Positions 1-7,650 are shown, counted from the first letter of the stretch. The stretch: 14,963 nucleotides of DNA from JBMOLK01 sp049325575 (GCA_049325575.1 JBMOLK010000116.1:1-14963), one strand, 5' to 3'. Numbers and translations: made by a program. Notes: generated by a model from the letters alone, not told the origin.

Positions 1-262
1 TAGCACCACCTATACCGGTGATTATGAGGCTTGGGATTATTATTTTCTTTCTTCCGAATTTATCAGAAAGATAACCTGCTATAGGTACCAGTAAAATTGA
101 TGCAAACGAATATATTGTAATTATCAAGCTTGACTGAAACTGTGTAATATTAGCTTTTTTTTCAATAGTAGGCAAAACCGGTATTAGCATAGAACTGCCA
201 AGGGTCATTATTAAGGGTATTGATGCTAACGCCATAAGGTCCCAATTCTTTTTAGCTTCCAT
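1..262 (-). CDS. MFS transporter, N-terminal part (runs off the window start)
   Basis: The first 87 residues of a major facilitator superfamily permease are present; the rest lies beyond position 1. Reading down from the ATG at 262, the protein begins MEAKKNWDLM and has a hydrophobic first helix (about residues 9-29), a short linker, a second helix (about 40-60), then GYLSDKFGRKK at about 62-72. That is the family's motif A in the loop between helices 2 and 3, followed by the start of helix 3. The start is set by GGAGG at 269-273, six bases upstream. The substrate cannot be told from this part; drug or sugar efflux is typical of the family. A TGTAA-rich inverted element lies about 75-100 bases upstream. 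No connection to the polysaccharide genes is evident. Confidence 0.85.
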   Translation of the reverse strand, partial: MEAKKNWDLMALASIPLIMTLGSSMLIPVLPTIEKKANITQFQSSLIITIYSFASILLVPIAGYLSDKFGRKKIIIPSLIITGIGGA

Positions 263-334
263 AATAAGCCTCCGAAATTTCAAATAAACCTGCTTATAAT
301 AGTATGAAAAGAAATAGGACTTTTATTAATTATT

Positions 335-363
335 TGTAAATGTAAGGAAATGTAATTTTTACA
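335..363. promoter_or_regulatory. TGTAA-rich inverted element, possible operator
   Basis: TGTAAA (335-340) and TTTACA (358-363) are exact inverse complements, and TGTAA occurs three times between 335 and 355. It lies upstream of the minus-strand transporter and just after the terminator of the preceding minus-strand gene, where a repressor site would be expected. This rests on symmetry alone in AT-rich DNA, and no regulator gene is visible nearby. Confidence 0.2.
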
Positions 364-371
364 AAAAATAA

Positions 372-426
372 AAAACTTCCTTGTCACAAGTCTACCATTT
401 CATAGGAATGAGGCTAAGGAAGTTTT
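372..426 (-). terminator. Intrinsic terminator of the ppnP-like gene
   Basis: AAAACTTCCTT (372-382) pairs perfectly with AAGGAAGTTTT (416-426), an 11-bp stem closing a 33-base loop. On the minus strand the stem is followed by a T-rich run (complement of 361-371), as expected for a rho-independent terminator about 42 bases beyond the stop at 468. It separates this gene from the transporter downstream. Confidence 0.75.
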
Positions 427-467
427 ATTTTGCAGTTAAATACTCATTTTACAGGTTTATGAAAAGA

Positions 468-782
468 CTATTTTATGTATGAGCAGCAGTAATCGGTAAG
501 CTCATAAACTTTTAGCTTGAAGCTGGATCCTGCAGGAACTTCAAAGGATTGTCCACTGCTAATTGCAGTCCACTTTTCATCCTGGGGAAGGAGCACGTCA
601 AGCTTACCCCCTAGTATCTCCATTATCTCTTTGTCTGAAGTAGAAAACTCATACTCTCCGGGCATCATAATCCCCAGAGTCTTTTTTTCGCCTGTATCAA
701 ATATTACGGTTCTGCTTGTTACTTTACCGTCAAAATAAACATTTGCCTTTTTTACTATGGTGACATTGTTAAAGCTATCCAT
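468..782 (-). CDS. ppnP: Pyrimidine/purine nucleoside phosphorylase, PpnP (DUF1255/YaiE) family
   Basis: A 104-residue single-domain cupin resembling E. coli PpnP (YaiE), which splits nucleosides with phosphate into base and ribose-1-phosphate. Family-like stretches are VYFDGKVTSRTVIF near the N-terminus, then LGIMMPGEYEFSTSDKEIMEI, GGKLDVLLP, FEVPAGSSFKLKV and a C-terminal CCSYIK where E. coli has LCRYL. Length matches the family (about 94-105). The ATG at 782 is chosen because AGGAGG lies seven bases upstream (790-795); a TTG-started extension would swallow that site. It has its own strong promoter (828-856) and terminator, so it is a single-gene unit diverging from glgA. A nucleotide-salvage role is inferred from the family; no functional tie to the polysaccharide genes is seen. 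Confidence 0.85.
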   Translation of the reverse strand: MDSFNNVTIVKKANVYFDGKVTSRTVIFDTGEKKTLGIMMPGEYEFSTSDKEIMEILGGKLDVLLPQDEKWTAISSGQSFEVPAGSSFKLKVYELTDYCCSYIK

Positions 783-827
783 GGAATATCCTCCTAAACT
801 ATACAATTCATTTGTGAAGCCAAAAAC

Positions 828-856
828 ATTATATATGCACTGTTTTGATTTTTCAA
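828..856 (-). promoter_or_regulatory. Sigma-A type promoter for the ppnP-like gene
   Basis: On the minus strand, TTGAAA (851-856) is followed by a 17-base spacer and a perfect TATAAT (828-833). Transcription would start near 821, giving a short untranslated leader of about 38 bases that contains the AGGAGG site. Confidence 0.75.
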
Positions 857-907
857 TATAATCTTGTGCTATGACTGTTAAAATTCACATCTGATGGCAA
901 AAATTAA

Positions 908-936
908 TTTATTAAAGTAAAAATCTCTATTATAAT
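908..936 (+). promoter_or_regulatory. Probable promoter of glgA
   Basis: A perfect TATAAT at 931-936 is preceded at 17 bases by TTTATT (908-913), a weak match to TTGACA. The start would fall near 943, leaving about 55 bases of leader before the ATG at 998. The weak -35 suggests low or activated expression; the surroundings are very AT-rich, so the assignment is moderate. Confidence 0.5.
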
Positions 937-997
937 ATAAATATCATAAGGTATTTACTGCACTAAACACTAAAACACGATTTAATAGGAGGATATT

Positions 998-2437
998 ATG
1001 ACAAAAACAAAAATTCTTTTTGCAGCATCCGAAGTAGACCCATTTGCAAAAACAGGAGGACTTGCCGATGTGGCCGCATCACTGCCGAAGGCTTTAAGCA
1101 GTCTTGGTCAGGATGTAAGAGTGGTAATGCCTAAGTATAAGAACATACCGCAGGAATACGTGGAGAAAATGGAGAGTATTGGACATATATATATTGATGT
1201 TTCATGGAGGCATCAGTATTGCGGTATTCTAAAGCTTGAAAATAAGGGAGTAGTATATTATTTCCTTGACAATGAATACTACTTTGGAAGAGACGGATAT
1301 TACGGGTACCATGATGAAGCAGAACGCTTTGCATTCTTTTGCAAGGCATTGATAGAAATGCTGCCTGTTGTTGATTTCAGGCCTGACGTTATACACTGTA
1401 ACGACTGGCAGACCGGAGTAGTAAGTCTTCTTCTAAGGGCAAGATACAAGGAATTGGATTTTTATAGGGGCATAAAGACTATATTTACGATACATAATCT
1501 CAAATACCAGGGAGTGTTTCCAAAAGAGGTTTTAGGGGAGCTTCTTGGTATTTCATGGGAATACTTTACGGCTGACGGAATAGAATTTTTCGATAAGATA
1601 AATTATCTTAAAGCAGGAATTGTTTACTCTGATATAATAACTACTGTAAGTAAAACATATGCAGAAGAAATAAAAACAGACTTTTACGGCGAAAATTTGA
1701 ATAATGTGTTAAACAAAAGATCTAATGATCTTTACGGAATTCTAAACGGCATTGATATGGATGTAAACAATCCTGCATCAGATGATAGAATCTTTGCAAA
1801 CTATACCAGAGATGATCTTGAAGGAAAGCTTGTAAACCGGCATATGCTTCAAAAGGCTCTAGGTCTTCAGGAAAGAGTTGATATTCCTATTGTAAGTATA
1901 ATATCAAGAATGGTTGATCAAAAAGGCTTTGATCTTATTGACTATGTAATGGAGGAAATACTAAAACTTGATATTCAGTTCATAGTGCTTGGAGCAGGTG
2001 AACATCGCTACGAGGAGATGTTTAGGTACTACCAGGAAAAGTATCCGCATAAGCTTTCGGTAAACTTGAAATATGACGCACTGCTTTCGCAAAGGATATA
2101 CGCAGGCTCCGATATTTTCTTGATGCCTTCACTTTTTGAGCCCTGCGGTTTAAGCCAGATGTTTAGTCTAAGATACGGAACGATACCTGTTGTTAGAGAA
2201 ACTGGAGGACTTAAGGATACAATAAGACCTTATAATGAGATGACCCATGAGGGTAACGGATTTACCTTTACAAGGTATAATGCACATGACATGCTTTATG
2301 CATTAAAGCAAGCCGTGCAGTTCTACTATCATAGAGCAACATGGACGTGGCTTATTAGAAACGGAATGGAATCTGACTTCAGCTGGGAAAAGTCTGCAGG
2401 AGAATATATGAATTTATATAAAAAGATTGTTGGATAG
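998..2437 (+). CDS. glgA: Glycogen synthase (ADP-glucose, GT5 family)
   Basis: GlgA transfers glucose from ADP-glucose to the non-reducing end of an alpha-1,4-glucan in the cytoplasm. The 479 residues match the usual bacterial length. KTGGLADV at 18-25 is the signature glycine-rich ADP-glucose binding loop. The N-terminal GT5 domain spans about 4-240 with HCNDWQTG and TIHNLKYQG, and the GT-B C-terminal domain about 295-470 with SIISRMVDQKGFDL and the carboxyl motif FEPCGLSQ. The paired glutamates E381 and E401 flank that motif. The ATG follows AGGAGG at about seven bases. No glgB, glgC, glgD or glgP is in the window, so it is a detached single gene with its own promoter and terminator. It may serve storage polymer rather than the exported polysaccharide. 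Confidence 0.95.
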   Translation: MTKTKILFAASEVDPFAKTGGLADVAASLPKALSSLGQDVRVVMPKYKNIPQEYVEKMESIGHIYIDVSWRHQYCGILKLENKGVVYYFLDNEYYFGRDGYYGYHDEAERFAFFCKALIEMLPVVDFRPDVIHCNDWQTGVVSLLLRARYKELDFYRGIKTIFTIHNLKYQGVFPKEVLGELLGISWEYFTADGIEFFDKINYLKAGIVYSDIITTVSKTYAEEIKTDFYGENLNNVLNKRSNDLYGILNGIDMDVNNPASDDRIFANYTRDDLEGKLVNRHMLQKALGLQERVDIPIVSIISRMVDQKGFDLIDYVMEEILKLDIQFIVLGAGEHRYEEMFRYYQEKYPHKLSVNLKYDALLSQRIYAGSDIFLMPSLFEPCGLSQMFSLRYGTIPVVRETGGLKDTIRPYNEMTHEGNGFTFTRYNAHDMLYALKQAVQFYYHRATWTWLIRNGMESDFSWEKSAGEYMNLYKKIVG

Positions 2438-2458
2438 TAATGCTGTGAAATAGAACAT

Positions 2459-2502
2459 AAAAAAGAGCGAAGAATATATAGCAGATTAATTCGCTCTTTT
2501 TT
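2459..2502 (+). terminator. Intrinsic terminator after glgA
   Basis: AAAAAAGAGCGAA (2459-2471) pairs perfectly with TTCGCTCTTTTTT (2490-2502) around an 18-base loop and runs into a T-rich tract. It lies about 20 bases after the glgA stop and is one of the clearest terminators in the window. Confidence 0.9.
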
Positions 2503-2543
2503 ATTTTTCATTTTGTAAACCGTGTTTTTGGGGTATATTTAGA

Positions 2544-2586
2544 ATAATTGCTCACTCAAGCAATTATATGTGAATGGATAATTGCT
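2544..2586. promoter_or_regulatory. Three ATAATTGCT half-sites, candidate operator of the methyltransferase
   Basis: ATAATTGCT occurs at 2544-2552 and 2578-2586, with its exact inverse complement AGCAATTAT at 2559-2567. The first two form a perfect 9-bp inverted repeat with a 6-base centre; the third repeats the first in direct orientation. The cluster sits about 60-100 bases before the methyltransferase start, where a promoter should be, although no clean -35/-10 pair stands out. Reuse of an exact 9-mer three times in 43 bases suggests a protein binding site more than a terminator, since no T-run follows. Confidence 0.45.
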
Positions 2587-2647
2587 TTATTATGTATTAT
2601 TATATATTTATATGGTTTACAACGATATTTTAGGATGGAGAGTTGTT

Positions 2648-3304
2648 ATGAATAATGAGAATATTTTAGCTGTTAAGTATGATAGGAAACATTATATAAA
2701 ATCTTACTATGAACCTAATATGGGCAAGAACCTGCCGGATTACAAGGTGTTGGGATGGGAAAGCAAAGAGGCACAGTACTTAAGGTTTGATGTACTGGCG
2801 TCCAATGTTGAACTTGAGAACAAAAAGATTTTGGATGTGGGCTGCGGATTGGGCAACCTGCTTGAGTACTTCAATGAGAAAAAGTATAAAGTGGACTATA
2901 CCGGTGTCGATATACTTGAAAGTATGATTGAAAGTGCCAAGGAAAAGAAGCTTGTAGGTAAGTTTCACTGCATGGATATCTTTAGTAAACATAATTTTCA
3001 AAAAGAAAGTTTTGATGTTGTGTATTCGTCAGGAATATTTAACCTAAATCTTAGTAATAATAAGGATTTTCTTCAAAGGGCCCTTGGATGCTTTTTTAAT
3101 TTATCAGGAAATGTTGTAGCATTTAGTCTCCTACATAAGGATTCACCTGATAAGGAGCACCTTTACTACTATTATGACCCGGATGAAGTAGTTCATATGA
3201 TAATGGAGGGATATTCCGGCTTAAGTAAGGTAGAAATTGTGGAAGGCTACCTTAAAAACGACTTCACCGTTATCTGCAGGAAAAGTAGGACTATGAAAAC
3301 TTAA
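2648..3304 (+). CDS. Class I SAM-dependent methyltransferase, substrate unknown
   Basis: A 218-residue cytosolic enzyme with a Rossmann-type SAM fold. Motif I is ILDVGCGLGN at 61-70, the acidic residue at the end of strand 2 is in YTGVDIL (D88), and the motif II/III region is FDVVYSSGIFNL at 122-133. About 60 residues precede the fold, including NMGKNLPDYKVLGWES. The ATG at 2648 is preferred over a start 22 codons earlier because GGATGGAG lies about eight bases before it and the upstream extension lies in AT-rich leader. It stands alone between the three-half-site element and its own terminator. The domain does not reveal whether a sugar, lipid, protein or small molecule is methylated. Placement near the polysaccharide genes makes sugar O-methylation possible but unproven. 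Confidence 0.8.
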   Translation: MNNENILAVKYDRKHYIKSYYEPNMGKNLPDYKVLGWESKEAQYLRFDVLASNVELENKKILDVGCGLGNLLEYFNEKKYKVDYTGVDILESMIESAKEKKLVGKFHCMDIFSKHNFQKESFDVVYSSGIFNLNLSNNKDFLQRALGCFFNLSGNVVAFSLLHKDSPDKEHLYYYYDPDEVVHMIMEGYSGLSKVEIVEGYLKNDFTVICRKSRTMKT

Positions 3305-3319
3305 AAGTACTTTCACATA

Positions 3320-3367
3320 AAAAGGATATCTGACTGAAATATTAAGTCAGATGTTCTTTTTATTTTA
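3320..3367 (+). terminator. Intrinsic terminator after the methyltransferase
   Basis: ATCTGACT (3328-3335) pairs with AGTCAGAT (3345-3352) around a 9-base loop. The stem extends imperfectly outward from AAAAGGAT into the T-rich tract 3355-3366. It lies about 16 bases past the stop codon. Confidence 0.8.
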
Positions 3368-3525
3368 AAGATTCTATAAATAACTAAAAATTGTTTTATG
3401 TTTTTGTCCTAGTGGTAGTTATATAAAAAGCTTATTTGAGTTCTATATGGAAACTCATAAAATAACAGTATTCTATCTTAAATTCTATATTTTCCCCCGG
3501 AAAACTGAATATAAGAGGTGGAAAT

Positions 3526-4584
3526 ATGTTATATCCATTGAAATTCAAACCTTTATACAAGGACTATATATGGGGCGGAAGAAATCTAGAAAAGCTTGGA
3601 AAGGAGCTTCCCGATGGCATTGTAGCAGAAAGCTGGGAGGTATCCTGTCATAAAGATGGTCAAAGCATAATTGCTAATGGTATTTTTGAAGGGACAGCCC
3701 TGGTTGATTTGGTAAAAAAGTTTGGTAGTAGGGTAATTGGAGATCTTATGAATAAAGAGTATATTGAAAACTTTCCCCTGCTAATCAAGTTTATTGATGC
3801 CAATAAGGATCTGTCTGTCCAGGTACATCCTGATGATGATTATGCAAAACTTGTTGAAGCTTCTTACTACGGTAAGAGTGAGATGTGGTATATTATTTCG
3901 GCAGAACCGGGCGCCAAGGTAGTATATGATTTAAGACCGGGAGTTGCCGGGGATAATATAGCTGATGTTTTACAGAGTAAAAACATTAAGGAATACCTAA
4001 ACTACATTGAAGTTTCACCTGGAGATACCATTACAGTACCATCAGGGGTTGTACATGCTTTAGGAGAGGGGATAGTTGCTGCCGAAATTCAACAGAACTC
4101 AAATATTACCTATAGGATTTTTGATTATGACAGGATTGACTCAAGCGGGAAGAAAAGGGAATTGCACATTGAAAAAGCTCTGGATGTAGTTGATTTAAAC
4201 TTTAAAAGAAGGCCGGGCAAGTCAAAAAGTATAGAGTTCCAAGCAGGCTATGGATTTTCAAAATCCTTTATATCTGTGGATATGCACTTTGGGGTTGAAC
4301 TTTACAATATAGAGGATAGAATAGCCGAAGAGGCGGATGGAAGCAGATTCTTCATATATACGTTTATTGAAGGGGAAGGAATAATCAATTACAATGGAGG
4401 AACTGTCAGAGTGGGTTCTTCAGAATCGGTTATGATACCTGCACATATGGGAGATTACATTATGGAGGGAAGCTTTAAAGCATTAAAATCCTATGTTCCC
4501 AATATGCTGCAAAGTTTCATATTCCCGTTAATGAAAGCTGGATACTCAAGAGATGAAGTTCTTCAAACAGTTAGCCGAATTTAG
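3526..4584 (+). CDS. manA: Mannose-6-phosphate isomerase, class I
   Basis: Interconverts fructose-6-phosphate and mannose-6-phosphate, the entry to GDP-mannose and mannose-containing glycans. It is a 352-residue zinc-dependent double cupin of the short Gram-positive type. Expected metal ligands are visible: Q99 and H101 in SVQVHPDDDY, E119 in KSEMWY and H177 in VPSGVVHALGEG. The catalytic arginine motif follows at 191-203 (NSNITYRIFDYDR). It begins LKFKPLYKDYIWGGR, typical of the family. It is slightly longer than B. subtilis ManA, with a second cupin at about 240-325 and a tail of about 30 residues. GAGGTGG sits just before the ATG. No mannose-1-phosphate guanylyltransferase or phosphomannomutase is in the window, so those steps must be encoded elsewhere. 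Confidence 0.93.
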   Translation: MLYPLKFKPLYKDYIWGGRNLEKLGKELPDGIVAESWEVSCHKDGQSIIANGIFEGTALVDLVKKFGSRVIGDLMNKEYIENFPLLIKFIDANKDLSVQVHPDDDYAKLVEASYYGKSEMWYIISAEPGAKVVYDLRPGVAGDNIADVLQSKNIKEYLNYIEVSPGDTITVPSGVVHALGEGIVAAEIQQNSNITYRIFDYDRIDSSGKKRELHIEKALDVVDLNFKRRPGKSKSIEFQAGYGFSKSFISVDMHFGVELYNIEDRIAEEADGSRFFIYTFIEGEGIINYNGGTVRVGSSESVMIPAHMGDYIMEGSFKALKSYVPNMLQSFIFPLMKAGYSRDEVLQTVSRI

Positions 4585-4593
4585 TCAAATGTA

Positions 4594-4621
4594 AAAGTGG
4601 GCAATCTGTGTTGCCCACTTT
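4594..4621. terminator. Hairpin between convergent manA and sugar-transferase genes
   Basis: AAAGTGGGCAA (4594-4604) pairs perfectly with TTGCCCACTTT (4611-4621) around a 6-base loop, ten bases beyond the manA stop and 27 before the stop of the opposing operon. The T-tracts on both sides are short, so it is a likely but not textbook bidirectional terminator. Confidence 0.7.
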
Positions 4622-4647
4622 AATTATGTTTTAACCTTAATCAGGTT

Positions 4648-5322
4648 TTAAAATGCTTTGCTGTCTCCCAGGAGCACCGGTATGGTTTTAAGAATGATTT
4701 TAAGGTCATAAATAAAGCTTCTTTCCCTGATATACTTAAGATCCAGATTTACCATTTCATCAAAACCTAAATCATTCCTGCCACTTACCTGCCAAAGTCC
4801 CGTCAGACCCGGCCTTACAGAAAGCCTTAGATTATGCCAGCTGCCGTATTTAACAACCTCTCTTGCTATCGGAGGCCTTGGTCCTACAAAACTCATGTCT
4901 CCCTTAAGAATATTAAGCAGTTGTGGAAGTTCATCAATGCTGGTTTTTCTGATAAATCTTCCTACTCTCGTAATTCTTGGATCATCTTTTATTTTAAACA
5001 TAGGACCTTTTACCTCATTCTTACCTTCCAGCTGTTTTAGGAGCGATTCCGCATTTACTACCATAGAACGGAATTTATACATTTTGAATATTTTACCTCT
5101 TAGGCCGTTTCTTTCTTGAGCAAAGAATACAGGTCCGCGGGAATTTAGTTTTACAACTATTGCCGTAATTATAAATAAAGGAGACAGAATTACCAGTGCA
5201 GCAAATGATGCTGCTATATCAAAAAGCCTTTTACTAATAAGGTATATCGAAGACACGTTATAATAAATTGCTCTGTCTCTTATTGCGTTTTCAACTGTAG
5301 CTTGTAACTGCATTTGAGTCAT
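4648..5322 (-). CDS. Initiating polyprenyl-phosphate sugar transferase (PF02397)
   Basis: Transfers a sugar-1-phosphate from a UDP-sugar to undecaprenyl phosphate at the inner membrane face, the first committed step of repeat-unit assembly. It is a short, 224-residue monotopic form. One hydrophobic re-entrant segment lies at about 33-58 with a proline break, followed by SRGPVFFAQERNG, MYKFRSM, DDPRITRVGRFIRKTSIDEL with the D130-E131 dyad, SFVGPRPP and RPGLTGLWQVSGR. The large N-terminal membrane domain of WbaP/WcaJ forms is absent. The start is the ATG at 5322 with GAGGTG six bases upstream; an in-frame GTG three codons earlier would use that site itself. It is last in the four-gene operon, 35 bases after the phosphatase gene. 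Which sugar it uses cannot be read from sequence. Confidence 0.92.
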   Translation of the reverse strand: MTQMQLQATVENAIRDRAIYYNVSSIYLISKRLFDIAASFAALVILSPLFIITAIVVKLNSRGPVFFAQERNGLRGKIFKMYKFRSMVVNAESLLKQLEGKNEVKGPMFKIKDDPRITRVGRFIRKTSIDELPQLLNILKGDMSFVGPRPPIAREVVKYGSWHNLRLSVRPGLTGLWQVSGRNDLGFDEMVNLDLKYIRERSFIYDLKIILKTIPVLLGDSKAF

Positions 5323-5357
5323 AATAAACACCTCTTTTCGTATACTTATACTTCTGG

Positions 5358-6080
5358 TTAGATCATTTCATAAATATTTCCCTTTAAATTTTCTAAAACA
5401 AGCTTTGGATTTTCATTAAATAGTTTATCCGCGTACTCTTTTCCTGCCCAATTTATAACTTTTTTGTAAGATTGGAGATGCCACTCGGCATAATCCTTCG
5501 AGCAGTGGGCATCTGATGCTATAAAGTGAGCCATGTTTAGCTTAATCAGCTTCTTGGCAAATTCCCTTACAGTATTTCCATATACTCCTGCAATACTCCC
5601 GGCGTCAACTTGTATAAGGCAGCCTCTTTCAAGAAAGTTCACAAACTCGTCAAAATCTTTTAAGAGATTCATATTCCTTTCAGGATGAGCTATTATGGGA
5701 TATATATTCCTAAGCTGAAGCCTATATATGGTTTCAAATGTATAAACCGGAATAATATCATAAGGAAGCTCCAATAAAAGGTATCTGGACTCATTTAGCA
5801 GCAGCAGGCTCTCTTTTTCAACAATTTCAGGAATAAATGGGTTTATAAAAACTTCACTTCCTAGCCTTAAGTCAACCCCATATTCTTTTGTCCTTTCAAC
5901 AATCTCGTTGAAGTTATCAACAATTCCTTTAATATCAAAGAGTTGTTCCTGGAAATGAGGAGTTGCTACTATGGTGCTAATACCAAGCTCTACTGCCTGC
6001 TGTACCATTTTTATGGACTCTTCTATTGTTGGAGCACCATCATCCATGCCGTAAACCAAATGACTGTGAATATCTATCAT
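5358..6080 (-). CDS. PHP-family protein-tyrosine phosphatase, CpsB/YwqE type
   Basis: Removes phosphate from the tyrosine kinase encoded just upstream, resetting the polysaccharide-control cycle. The 240 residues carry the full metal set of the PHP fold: H5 and H7 in DIHSH, H42 in ATPHF, E76 in LGSEV, H132 in AHPER, and D190 and H192 in SDAH. Length equals streptococcal CpsB (243) and B. subtilis YwqE (254). The ATG at 6080 is chosen because homologues begin MIDIHSH. A longer in-frame reading adds 24 residues that overlap the kinase gene. The ribosome site GAGAGG lies inside the last kinase codons and only four bases separate the two genes, so they are probably translationally coupled. The substrate assignment follows the family and its neighbours. 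Confidence 0.93.
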   Translation of the reverse strand: MIDIHSHLVYGMDDGAPTIEESIKMVQQAVELGISTIVATPHFQEQLFDIKGIVDNFNEIVERTKEYGVDLRLGSEVFINPFIPEIVEKESLLLLNESRYLLLELPYDIIPVYTFETIYRLQLRNIYPIIAHPERNMNLLKDFDEFVNFLERGCLIQVDAGSIAGVYGNTVREFAKKLIKLNMAHFIASDAHCSKDYAEWHLQSYKKVINWAGKEYADKLFNENPKLVLENLKGNIYEMI

Positions 6081-6084
6081 ATCT

Positions 6085-6810
6085 TTAGTTCCTCTCTTTA
6101 TATTTTTTGAACCAGCCTTCTTTAAATTTCTTCGCAAGGCCATGGTCATCATAATGATTGCTGTAAAATTTGTAATATCTTTTATCTAAATTGTTTAATA
6201 CTACCCCCAGAATATTTGCATTTACCTTATCAAGCTTGCTTTTGGCATTGTTTATACGCTTTGAATCAAAGTAGTTTGCTTTTATCACTAATAAGGTCCC
6301 ATCAGCCTTTGGTGCCAGAATTGCTGCATCAATATATTTTCCCAGGGGAGGGGTGTCAATAATTATCATGTCAAACTGTGTCTCCAATAGTTCCATAAGC
6401 TCCGTAAACCTGTTTGACGACAGCACTTCTGAAGGCTTTGGAGGCTTTGGACCACAGGAAATAAAATAGAAGTTTTCCAAAGTGGTTATATTGATTATTT
6501 CCTCCAAAGAAGCATGACTTGAAATATAGTTGGTTAATCCGGTTAAGTTGTTATTACCGAGACGTTTTACAAGCATGGGCTTGTGAAGGTCTGCATCTAT
6601 AAGGACTACCTTTAATCCGGATTTTGCATAGGATATTCCAAGGTTTATCGCAGTTGTAGTTTTTCCTTCATTGTAACCTGTACTGGTTATAACAAGCTTC
6701 TTAATTTCTTTGCTTAGACTGTAATACTGTAAATTGGTTTTTAATACCATATATGATTCATCAGCATGACTGCTTAGATCATCATGTACTTTATATATGG
6801 TTTCTGTCAT
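6085..6810 (-). CDS. BY-type tyrosine kinase, CpsD/YwqD family
   Basis: A cytosolic bacterial tyrosine kinase that autophosphorylates a C-terminal tyrosine cluster and steers polysaccharide chain length with the membrane adaptor next door. The 241 residues show STGYNEGKTTT as Walker A (K50, T51), VLIDADLHKP as Walker A' (D72, D74) and MIIIDTPPLG as Walker B (D152). The tail has Y212, Y213, Y216, Y220 and Y237. In Walker A' a histidine stands where DADLRKP is more usual. Near the N-terminus is DESYMVLKTNLQYY, matching the E-x-x-R/K-x-x-R/K-type helix used for oligomerisation. GGAGG lies seven bases before the ATG. The adaptor gene ends 21 bases upstream and the phosphatase begins four bases downstream. 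Confidence 0.93.
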   Translation of the reverse strand: MTETIYKVHDDLSSHADESYMVLKTNLQYYSLSKEIKKLVITSTGYNEGKTTTAINLGISYAKSGLKVVLIDADLHKPMLVKRLGNNNLTGLTNYISSHASLEEIINITTLENFYFISCGPKPPKPSEVLSSNRFTELMELLETQFDMIIIDTPPLGKYIDAAILAPKADGTLLVIKANYFDSKRINNAKSKLDKVNANILGVVLNNLDKRYYKFYSNHYDDHGLAKKFKEGWFKKYKERN

Positions 6811-6831
6811 ATAAATACCTCCGAGCGTTTC

Positions 6832-7494
6832 TTATAAGTTAAAGTCAGGTATTGTTCCAAGTACCTTAAGGTTAAGCCGCTTTTCAACATCATAAGGTGT
6901 CTTTATGCTGTCATCTAAGTAGTTCAGCATTTGCACCAGTATCAATGATAATAAAAAGGAAACAAGGAAAGCAGCTGTTATTAAAAGAATATTTTTGTTG
7001 TTTAGCGGTTTGGGATCAGATGCACTGTCAAGGACATTTATATATCCAAAGCCTATCACATAAGGAGCTCTGTTTTTTAAAACATCCGTAATGCTTTCTG
7101 TTATTCTTTTAGAGATTTGCTTGTCTTTATCCCTGACCCTTATTTCAATTACATTTGCTTTAGCTGCTGCAACAGGGTTGATGGCTTTTTTTATCTGTTC
7201 GTTGCTATAACCGGCAAGGTTAAGATTTTTTATTACTTCTGAAGCTGCAAGATCGCTCATGATAAAACTTTTATAGTTTTCAATCAAATTTCTTGTTACT
7301 TGCAGATCTTCATAGCTAAGTGAAGTGCTTAAGCCAGGTTCTTTATTTGCAACATACAAGGTTGTTCTAGACTCATAGAGCACAGGGTTCCTGTAGTAAC
7401 TGATATAAGCTGAAACCAATGTACTTGAGAAAGTTACCAATATTATTATCCAAATCTTTTTGTTAATTGCCCTCATTAAATTCCTTAAATACAT
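6832..7494 (-). CDS. Wzz/CpsC-like chain-length determinant and kinase activator
   Basis: A 220-residue polysaccharide co-polymerase-type membrane protein. Two transmembrane helices (about 14-31 and 168-190) bracket an extracellular domain. DPKPLNNKN just before helix 2 is the family's proline-rich motif. The cytoplasmic tail of about 30 residues (YLDDSIKTPYDVEKRLNLKVLGTIPDFNL region) is where family members contact and activate the separate kinase. Such splitting of adaptor and kinase into two proteins is usual in Firmicutes. The start is uncertain: TTG at 7506, GTG at 7503 and ATG at 7494 are in frame. I choose the ATG, with GGTGAG four bases upstream; AGGGG lies too close to the earlier codons. 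It is first in the four-gene operon, and no convincing promoter was found for it. Confidence 0.88.
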   Translation of the reverse strand: MYLRNLMRAINKKIWIIILVTFSSTLVSAYISYYRNPVLYESRTTLYVANKEPGLSTSLSYEDLQVTRNLIENYKSFIMSDLAASEVIKNLNLAGYSNEQIKKAINPVAAAKANVIEIRVRDKDKQISKRITESITDVLKNRAPYVIGFGYINVLDSASDPKPLNNKNILLITAAFLVSFLLSLILVQMLNYLDDSIKTPYDVEKRLNLKVLGTIPDFNL

Positions 7495-7650
7495 ATAACT
7501 CACCAACCCCTATAGTTATAAAACTTGTACAGCGCATTTACTGTCATTTTTCTTCCATATATCCCCCGATATTATCTTTTAGATACCACACAGTGTTTTA
7601 GTTAAACAGACAAATTTCCTTTTTTATGGAACTTACCTTGTTTATTTTGG

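Noticed and set aside
3483..3510. Hairpin TTTTCC-CCC-GGAAAA before manA as a regulatory element
   Set aside because: A 6-pair stem with a 3-base loop; too short and isolated to separate from chance in this leader.
3447..3653. 68-residue open frame on the plus strand
   Set aside because: Overlaps the start of manA in another frame, lacks its own ribosome site and has a low-complexity basic translation; a shadow of manA.
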